From: NAT127 sp041655035
GTDB taxonomy: Bacteria; Pseudomonadota; Gammaproteobacteria; Pseudomonadales; Porticoccaceae
Direction: 5' to 3'
Assembly (NCBI GenBank): GCA_041655035.1
Contig: JBAZCN010000050.1
Location: 1 to 20,438, forward strand
DNA: 20,438 nucleotides
The notes under the pieces were generated by a model that saw only the letters and a program-made list of their open reading frames with translations, was not told the DNA's origin and made no database searches. How positions within the stretch are numbered: the stretch's first letter is position 1; every line of letters begins with the position of its first letter. The translations under genes were made by a program, and so were the position numbers. Positions 15,929-20,438 of the stretch are shown here, piece by piece.

Positions 15929-16375
15929 ATGGGACAGCAACAGGAAGACTTTATTCGGGAATTCTGTTCGTGCTTCGGCGACGGTTCCTATGACAGCCGT
16001 GCCGATGTCGATAAGATTCTGTCGATGATGGCGGAAGATGTGGAATGGCAGCTATGGGTGCCGGGTGGCCCGGTTATCAAAGGGCGAGATAACATCCGCG
16101 CAGAACTCGAGCGGCAGAAGAGCTTTCTGCGCAACAATAAATGCAACATCATCAACATAACCTCCAGCGGCAACGTGGTGATGACCGAACGCAAGGATGA
16201 CGCGGTCATGTACGGACGGGATGCCCCCCATCACATGGTGGCGGTGTATGTTCTCAACGATCAGGGCCTGATACGCGAGTGGCGGGAATATCTCGACATG
16301 ATGGATCTGACGAAGAAGATGGGTGTGGATCTCGAGGTTGCGGCAGAAGGTAGAGGAGACGATTCCATAAACTAA
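15929..16375 (+). CDS. NTF2-fold protein of the limonene-1,2-epoxide hydrolase/SnoaL-like group
   Basis: The 148-residue cytoplasmic protein has the NTF2-like cone fold: an N-terminal helix, DVEWQLWVPGGPVIKGRDNIRAEL, then TERKDDAV, and the terminal VAVYVLNDQGLIREWREYLDMMDL. This order matches limonene-1,2-epoxide hydrolase of Rhodococcus. There Arg and Asp of TERVD and the Asp of WRDYFD form the catalytic triad. Here the equivalents are Arg88, Asp90 and Glu120, so the third residue is changed conservatively. Epoxide hydrolase activity is possible but unproven, since related SnoaL-like proteins are isomerases, cyclases or inactive. AAAGGAGA about 6 bases before ATG is a strong ribosome binding site. 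No pathway gene is adjacent. Confidence 0.85.
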   Translation: MGQQQEDFIREFCSCFGDGSYDSRADVDKILSMMAEDVEWQLWVPGGPVIKGRDNIRAELERQKSFLRNNKCNIINITSSGNVVMTERKDDAVMYGRDAPHHMVAVYVLNDQGLIREWREYLDMMDLTKKMGVDLEVAAEGRGDDSIN

Positions 16376-16442
16376 TGGCGTTCAGCGTCTTAGTGTCGCT
16401 CAGGGATTGGATTGGAAATAAAACGCCGCTGCGGGGCAAACA

Positions 16443-16497
16443 TCGTCGGCACAGCCTATGCTCTCTTATAGTTAAAGTTCATAGGGTGTGCCGAGGA
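16443..16497. repeat. Imperfect 18-bp inverted repeat between converging genes
   Basis: Arms TCGTCGGCACAGCCTATG (16443-16460) and CATAGGGTGTGCCGAGGA (16480-16497) are complementary at 16 of 18 positions around a 19-base AT-rich spacer. It lies in the 215-base gap between the LEH-like gene (+) and the MFS gene (-). It may be a bidirectional terminator without T runs, an operator-like palindrome, or the remains of a small mobile element. The rest of the gap holds no gene that I can support. Confidence 0.6.
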
Positions 16498-16590
16498 GCG
16501 AGGCGCACCGCAGAATCCGCGGACATGTATTGATCGATACCCTCTATCGAAACGCCGACAGCCTTTGGAAAAGAGACAAACGATTCTGCG

Positions 16591-17892
16591 TCACTGCTGG
16601 TGTCTGGACTCGGCTTCTCCCGATGTGGCCTGTTCCCAGGCTGACTGATGTTCTGCGCCGGTCTCGTCCACCGGCCCGGTGCGGGGGTCCATCTCGAATA
16701 CCGCTGGTGAAGTCACCGAAACGGGGCGGAACGGGTCGGTCTCGTCATGTACCGGCAGTACGTGGGTTTTGCGGCGGATGGAAATGACCAGGGCAAACCC
16801 GACCAGGCATGCGGCGCTGAACACAAACAGTCCGCTGGGCCCGATGATCGCCATGAACAGCGCAGCCAGGGGGCCGCCAACGGCGGAACTGACCCCGAAG
16901 ATGAGCAGTATGACACTGCCGACCATAACGAATTCCCCCGCCTCGGCACTGTCGGAGGCGTGCGCCAGGCTGATGGCGTACATGGTCATCACCATGCCGC
17001 CCCAGCCTATGGCCACCACCGGCAACAGGTTGCCCAGGCCCGCCAGCAAGGCCAGCGCCAGCGACATGGCGGCTCCCACCAGCGAGGAGAAGAACAGCAC
17101 CAGGCGGCGGTCGTAATGATCGGAGATGCGCCCCAGGGGCAATTGGAACAATGCGCCCCCCAATACCGCCGCACTCATGAACAGTGCGAGTTGCGCGGTT
17201 TCAAGCCCGACACCCCGGGCATACAAAGGCCCCAGTGTCCAGAAGGCTCCCGTAACCAGGCCGCTGGTCACCGATCCGCCGATACCTACATGGGAGAGCT
17301 GCCAGACCCGGCGGAAATCGAGCCTTACCGTCTGCATCGGCGCCGGCGCCAGGGTCACCGTCAGGGACACCGGCACGATCGCAAGGGACAGCAGCACCGA
17401 GGCCAGGCCAAATAGCACGGGGCCGGAAGGACTGGCGATATTCAGCAACTGCTGGCCGAGCATGATCATGGTCAGGTTGATCACGGTGTAGAGAGAGAGC
17501 AGGGTGCCGCGCGTCTCCCGGGTGGATCGGTCGTTGAGCCAGCTTTCGATCACCATGTAGAGGCCCGATATGCAGGCGCCGACGACAAAACGCATCAGCA
17601 ACCAGGCCCCGAAAGCGGACAGCGCGTGAAACAGCAGCGCCACGGCGGAAAACACCGTGGCCAACACCGCGAAGGTGCGGATGTGGCCCACTCGCCGGAC
17701 GATATGGGGCGTCAGTAAACAACCGCTGACAAAACCGATAAAGTAGACGGAACCGGTGAGACCGATCTGGGCGGAGCTGAAATTCTCGATTTCCGCCCGC
17801 AGTGGCAACAGGGTCAACAGCAATCCGTGACCCGCCAGCAACAGGGCGTTGGAGCTCAGCAGGGCGGCAAGCGGCAACAGCAGATATCTCAT
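16591..17892 (-). CDS. MFS transporter, YcaD-like
   Basis: The 433-residue product is an inner-membrane major facilitator with about twelve hydrophobic segments in two halves of six. It has no signal peptide. The N-terminal half includes LPLRAEIENFSSAQIGLTGSVYFIGFVSGC, a TPHIVRRVGHIRTFA loop (the place of the MFS GxxxD motif) and VIESWLNDRSTRETRGTLLSLY. These are features of the YcaD subgroup of unknown substrate. The second half has the matching loop QLPLGRISDHYDRR. The C-terminal 50 residues are hydrophilic and poorly conserved. ATG 17892 overlaps the upstream small frame by 4 bases. The ribosome binding site is weak (AAAGAA), consistent with coupled translation if that small frame is real. 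Confidence 0.92.
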   Translation of the reverse strand: MRYLLLPLAALLSSNALLLAGHGLLLTLLPLRAEIENFSSAQIGLTGSVYFIGFVSGCLLTPHIVRRVGHIRTFAVLATVFSAVALLFHALSAFGAWLLMRFVVGACISGLYMVIESWLNDRSTRETRGTLLSLYTVINLTMIMLGQQLLNIASPSGPVLFGLASVLLSLAIVPVSLTVTLAPAPMQTVRLDFRRVWQLSHVGIGGSVTSGLVTGAFWTLGPLYARGVGLETAQLALFMSAAVLGGALFQLPLGRISDHYDRRLVLFFSSLVGAAMSLALALLAGLGNLLPVVAIGWGGMVMTMYAISLAHASDSAEAGEFVMVGSVILLIFGVSSAVGGPLAALFMAIIGPSGLFVFSAACLVGFALVISIRRKTHVLPVHDETDPFRPVSVTSPAVFEMDPRTGPVDETGAEHQSAWEQATSGEAESRHQQ

Positions 17893-18167
17893 GGTTCTTT
17901 GCGATCGGGCTCTTCATTGAACGGTGATTGGTAGACTGTGACCTGATCCGGGCTGATGGTTACCGGAACCGGCGCGTGATCGACGCAGGGGGCACACAGA
18001 TTGCGGGCTGGCAACAGCAACCGACCATGATACACGTCAGTCCGCGCCATTACCTGCACGGCGAATCCAAGTAGTCGCCTTTTGGTTGGAACACAACGCC
18101 CCGCTGGAATTCCCCTGCCGTCCCAGCGAAATTTAGGCCGGTGAGGTGAGATCCGGGAGGCAGGCAT
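17889..18167 (-). CDS. Doubtful small ORF between the DUF6306-like and MFS genes
   Basis: An open frame of 92 codons starts 17 bases after the stop of the DUF6306-like gene. Its stop overlaps the MFS start codon (ATGA), so its layout looks like an operon member. Internal ATG at 18050 would give a 53-residue product containing a CAPC motif. I do not recognise a family. The N-terminal part is rich in Arg, Pro and Cys, unlike a typical soluble protein, and no good ribosome binding site precedes either start. If not coding, the 292-base stretch 17893-18184 is simply the MFS leader. Confidence 0.3.
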   Translation of the reverse strand: MPASRISPHRPKFRWDGRGIPAGRCVPTKRRLLGFAVQVMARTDVYHGRLLLPARNLCAPCVDHAPVPVTISPDQVTVYQSPFNEEPDRKEP

Positions 18168-18184
18168 ACTTTGAGTGCGGGCGC

Positions 18185-18664
18185 TCAGGAATGGTGCGCT
18201 TCCAGGAAGGCAGTGACGCTGCTGATATTGCGCTGATGGTCCTCGAGCATCCTGGCGAGTTGTCGTTGTACATCTTGGTGCCTGATACGGGGCAGGGCCT
18301 CAGTGATTTTCCTGGCGACCCAGCCTTGCCCGCGATTGAGGAACTGCATTCTGGCCGGAAAATTCTCGATGGCCAGGCATTTCTCGACAAAGTCTCCCAC
18401 GATTTTGTCCGGCTCGGCTCCGAGGGCGTGCAGGCTGCTGATCAGCCCTTCACAGGACTTGGCCTCGTCCCGGTGGATGTCGCGCAACAATTGCCGATGT
18501 TGGCGTGAGGGTGCGTCGCGCAGTGACAACGTGCACACACGGGCGCCGGCACGTTCGGCATGCAATAGGGTAAACAGCAGGTCGAGAGTTTCGTCCAACG
18601 TCAAAAAATCGGGGTGGGCCGGGTCGGTTTCGCGCGTCGCGCTGGCGTCGGATTTGTCCGTCAT
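18185..18664 (-). CDS. DUF6306-type ferritin-like helical protein
   Basis: The 159-residue cytoplasmic protein is almost wholly helical. Key segments are LDLLFTLLHAERAGARV, QLLRDIHRDEAKSCEGLISSLHALGAEP and MQFLNRGQGWVARKITEALPRI. From memory this pattern is that of DUF6306, a ferritin-like family in which acidic residues and a His in the helices (AERAG; HRDEAK) could hold a metal. Function is unknown. I chose ATG 18664: GAGGAG (complement of 18674-18679) lies 9 bases upstream. The GTG at 18670 would leave only 3 bases. A TATACT element (complement of 18704-18709) may be the -10 of its promoter, without a clear -35. Family label is moderate confidence; the gene itself is secure. Confidence 0.8.
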   Translation of the reverse strand: MTDKSDASATRETDPAHPDFLTLDETLDLLFTLLHAERAGARVCTLSLRDAPSRQHRQLLRDIHRDEAKSCEGLISSLHALGAEPDKIVGDFVEKCLAIENFPARMQFLNRGQGWVARKITEALPRIRHQDVQRQLARMLEDHQRNISSVTAFLEAHHS

Positions 18665-18679
18665 GGTCACAGGCTCCTC

Positions 18680-19117
18680 GACTGAATAAAGTATTACCGA
18701 TGAAGTATAGATAATTGTCGCAAGCCGTCACGCTGGGTTGGCGTCAAGGCTGGAAATACCCTCTCGAGCCAGATCCTGCAAACGGATTTTGCCAGCCTCC
18801 AGTGTCAAGGTCTTCCCGCTCCTGTGCCAGTCGTACCTGTTGCAACGCTGGTGCCTGGAAGTATCGTCGCCCCTGGGGTTGTGTGCCAAAAGTCGATTCC
18901 CATAGCGAGCCTCTCAAGTTATTCCGGGGGTCTGCTGATCTGAGCCGCACAGCTTCAATCAATGATAACTAGGGGTGCAGCGCCGGGAATTTAGCCAGTC
19001 TTTCGAGGTTTGCCCGTTGGGTAACGCGGGGAGCTGGAGCCTTACCTGGGGGGAGATCAACGGGTGTACCAGTCTTTCGCATCTTTGCATCAGCGATCGC
19101 CAGACGGGTGAGTCGTC
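18680..19117. other. Stretch without a supported gene
   Basis: About 440 bases separate the start of the DUF6306-like gene from the riboswitch promoter. Short open frames exist on both strands (for example 18744-18962 on the minus strand and 18715-18972 on the plus strand), but they lack ribosome binding sites and recognisable content. A pair of direct repeats is described separately. Otherwise I see nothing definite. Confidence 0.6.
18995..19079 (+). repeat. Direct repeat CCAGTCTTTCG, two copies 74 bases apart
   Basis: CCAGTCTTTCG occurs at 18995-19005 and 19069-19079. Each copy is followed, 3-4 bases later, by TTTGC. Both lie upstream of the riboswitch promoter at 19118, with the second copy ending 39 bases before the -35. 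They could be binding sites for an activator or a duplication scar. Confidence 0.45.
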
Positions 19118-19145
19118 TTGACATGCATGGATATTGGTTTAATAT
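19118..19145 (+). promoter_or_regulatory. Sigma70-type promoter of the B12 riboswitch transcript
   Basis: A perfect TTGACA -35 (19118-19123), a 16-base spacer and TAATAT (19140-19145) precede the aptamer. Transcription would start near 19152, exactly where the riboswitch fold begins, which mutually supports both calls. Confidence 0.72.
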
Positions 19146-19150
19146 CGCCC

Positions 19151-19376
19151 GACGTTTCAGGTGTTCGCGCTGCGTATCTCGCAGCGCGAATTAAACGGGA
19201 AACAGGTGAGCCTGAGTAAAGGCAAAACCTGTGCTGCCCCCGCAACGGTAAACAGATAATCCATTCACGCCGGCTTCTCCCCGAAGTTGGCGACCACTGC
19301 GCCACATGGCGTGGGAAGGCGAATGGCCTGCCACCTCGGCAAATCTGTGAGCCCGGAGACCGGCCTGTGACAAAGC
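19151..19376 (+). ncRNA. Cobalamin (adenosylcobalamin) riboswitch
   Basis: This RNA binds a corrinoid and usually turns expression off when B12 is plentiful. The full set of family landmarks is present in order. They are an 11-bp perfect P2 hairpin (19164-19174 with 19180-19190), then TTAAAC with GGGAA (19197-19201) and GGTG (19205-19208). Next come an ACAGGT/ACCTGT stem (19202-19207 with 19227-19232) enclosing a GCCT/AGGC hairpin, and CCCGCAACGGTAA (19239-19251). Then follow CCACTG (19294-19299), a CGCC/GGCG hairpin and GGGAAGG (19313-19319). The B12 box AGCCCGGAGACCGGCCTG closes the core at 19350-19367. Exact P1 ends are uncertain by some bases. It sits 158 bases before the DUF1800 start codon, the only gene it can control inside the window. 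Confidence 0.95.
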
Positions 19377-19514
19377 GACACCGTGTGGCGGGGTGCCACA
19401 GAGTTGGAGCAGACGCTCCGGGTCTTTGTCTGTACTGAATTCTGGCTTTTTCCTCCCCCACTTGTGTTCCATTCAGGTAATTCGTCTTCGTTCGCGGGTG
19501 AACGGTGGCGGGAG
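19369..19514 (+). promoter_or_regulatory. Expression platform of the cobalamin riboswitch
   Basis: After the B12 box, GACAAAG (19369-19375) can pair with CTTTGTC (19424-19430), enclosing a TGTGGC/GCCACA hairpin (19384-19400) and a GGAGC/GCTCC hairpin (19406-19419). Further on, CTCCC (19453-19457) can pair with GGGAG (19510-19514), part of the ribosome binding region of the downstream gene. This suggests control of translation initiation. A five-T run at 19447-19451 is not preceded by a convincing terminator stem. The switching mechanism is inference. Confidence 0.5.
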
Positions 19515-19525
19515 TAAGGCTGTCA

Positions 19526-20438
19526 ATGAAATCGATAATTTCTGGCTGTCGGCATCTGTCGGCGGCGGCCGGGCTGTTGTGCCTGTTCGCTTTTTCTGTC
19601 GCCAGCAGCGCCAGCGATCGTCCCTACGGGTCGCCAACAGATTATTCCCTGGCGGATATGAGCGTCGCCTATCAGGCCGCAGGCCTGACCGACGAGCAGG
19701 CCGCCGCGATCCTGCTGAGTCGCTTTACGTTCGGCGCCCGGCCTGGCGACCGGGAGGCAGTGCTCGAGCGCGGCCTGCCCCACTGGTTGGCCCAGCAGTT
19801 GGAAGCCAACCTGCCGGATCACGCATTGGCGGCCAGGCTCGAGCCCTACGACGCGCTCGGGTTTTCCGATGCCGAGTTGACGGCCACTTATCCCTCTTTC
19901 AGCGCCGCAGCGGCACATATCCGCCGTTTCTATCCCGGCGTATTGCCGCCGCGCGACGAGCCGGTCGTGGATTTTTCGGTGATTTCCGCAAAGCTCGGCG
20001 CCTTTGCGCAAGAACACGGCATGCGCAGGATGGAAGATTCCCTGCTGCCCCAGGTGGAAGGTCAGAAGTTGATATTCACCCTTTACTCCCGCAACCAGTT
20101 GCGGGAGGTGATGGTGGACTTCTGGGCCAATCACTTTTACGCCAGCACCGCCAATTTTGGTTCTCGCGGCTGGGTTTTGTCATTCGAACGGGACGTGCTG
20201 CGTCGCCATGCGCTGGGACATTTCGAGACCTTGCTGCAAGCCTCCGCCAAGCACCCGGCAATGCTGGAGTACTACGGTTTTGACGCGCGCCCCGGCTCTC
20301 TTGCGGCGGGGCAGTCGTTCAAGGACCAGCACGTCCGGGAATTGCGCCACCGGCCCGGCGGCGAAGCCGCGATCGCCGCGGGCGAAGCCGTGATCGCGCA
20401 CATCGACGACGAGCGGGATCTGATACTCAAGCGGGAAT
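19526..20438 (+). CDS. Exported DUF1800 family protein, 3' end beyond the window
   Basis: The visible 304 residues run open to the last base. A signal peptide occupies about residues 1-29 (basic start, hydrophobic core, cleavage near SVASSA), so the protein is exported. DUF1800 hallmarks are AAILLSRFTFGARPGDREAV with LPHWLAQQLE at residues 59-92, LREVMVDFWANHF at 192-204, and HPAMLEYYGFD at 243-253. The function of DUF1800 is unknown. Family members are usually about 450-600 residues and are typically paired with a DUF1501 gene, which may lie downstream. TAAGG (19515-19519) six bases before ATG, and GGGAG before it, support the start. It is the first gene after the cobalamin riboswitch, so B12 level likely controls it. 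Confidence 0.9.
   Translation, partial: MKSIISGCRHLSAAAGLLCLFAFSVASSASDRPYGSPTDYSLADMSVAYQAAGLTDEQAAAILLSRFTFGARPGDREAVLERGLPHWLAQQLEANLPDHALAARLEPYDALGFSDAELTATYPSFSAAAAHIRRFYPGVLPPRDEPVVDFSVISAKLGAFAQEHGMRRMEDSLLPQVEGQKLIFTLYSRNQLREVMVDFWANHFYASTANFGSRGWVLSFERDVLRRHALGHFETLLQASAKHPAMLEYYGFDARPGSLAAGQSFKDQHVRELRHRPGGEAAIAAGEAVIAHIDDERDLILKRE

Noticed and set aside
18744..18962. Minus-strand frame of 72 codons starting at TTG
   Set aside because: Rare start codon, no ribosome binding site and no recognised family; kept as non-coding.
19393..20283. Plus-strand frame of 296 codons at the window end
   Set aside because: It begins inside the riboswitch leader and overlaps the DUF1800 gene in a different frame; the DUF1800 frame has a signal peptide, family motifs and a ribosome binding site.
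1..20438. CRISPR arrays, tRNA or rRNA genes, insertion sequences, prophage genes
   Set aside because: No regularly spaced repeats, cloverleaf genes, transposase or integrase motifs were seen on either strand.

Overview
The window is GC-rich chromosomal DNA from a gammaproteobacterium. Gene order (mrdA-rodA-mltB-rlpA-dacA-ybeD-lipB-lipA) is the conserved gammaproteobacterial cell-wall elongation and lipoate cluster. The split class II ribonucleotide reductase nrdJa/nrdJb is the Pseudomonas-type arrangement. Together with a DUF1800 gene this suggests a marine or environmental relative of the pseudomonads or Cellvibrionales, but genus assignment is inference. I see no insertion sequence, prophage, CRISPR array, rRNA or tRNA.

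Region 1 (1-8078, all +) is a tightly packed run, with most junctions overlapping or a few bases apart. It holds PBP2 (5' end outside the window), RodA, the lytic transglycosylase MltB, the septal lipoprotein RlpA, the D,D-carboxypeptidase DacA, a YbeD/DUF493 protein, LipB, LipA and a DUF1244 protein. It joins the rod-elongation machinery to protein lipoylation. Region 2 (8143-12579) holds independent small units: a VOC-family protein followed by a strong hairpin, a small conserved protein, two lipoproteins (the second FlgO-like), rimO, and a convergent flavin reductase.

Region 3 (12580-16375, +) is the B12-dependent ribonucleotide reductase nrdJa-nrdJb. It sits behind a promoter carrying a clear NrdR box and is followed by a limonene-epoxide-hydrolase-like NTF2-fold protein. 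Region 4 (16376-18664, -) is a YcaD-like MFS transporter, a doubtful small ORF and a ferritin-like DUF6306-type protein, all on the minus strand.

Region 5 (18665-20438) is the most interesting. After about 440 bases without a gene comes a well-formed sigma70 promoter, then a complete adenosylcobalamin riboswitch (B12 box 19350-19367), then an exported DUF1800 protein that runs off the window end. A B12 riboswitch directly in front of a DUF1800 gene, rather than a transporter, biosynthesis gene or B12-independent isozyme, ties a protein family of unknown function to corrinoid status. It lies about 6.6 kb from the start of the cell's B12-dependent nrdJab operon.
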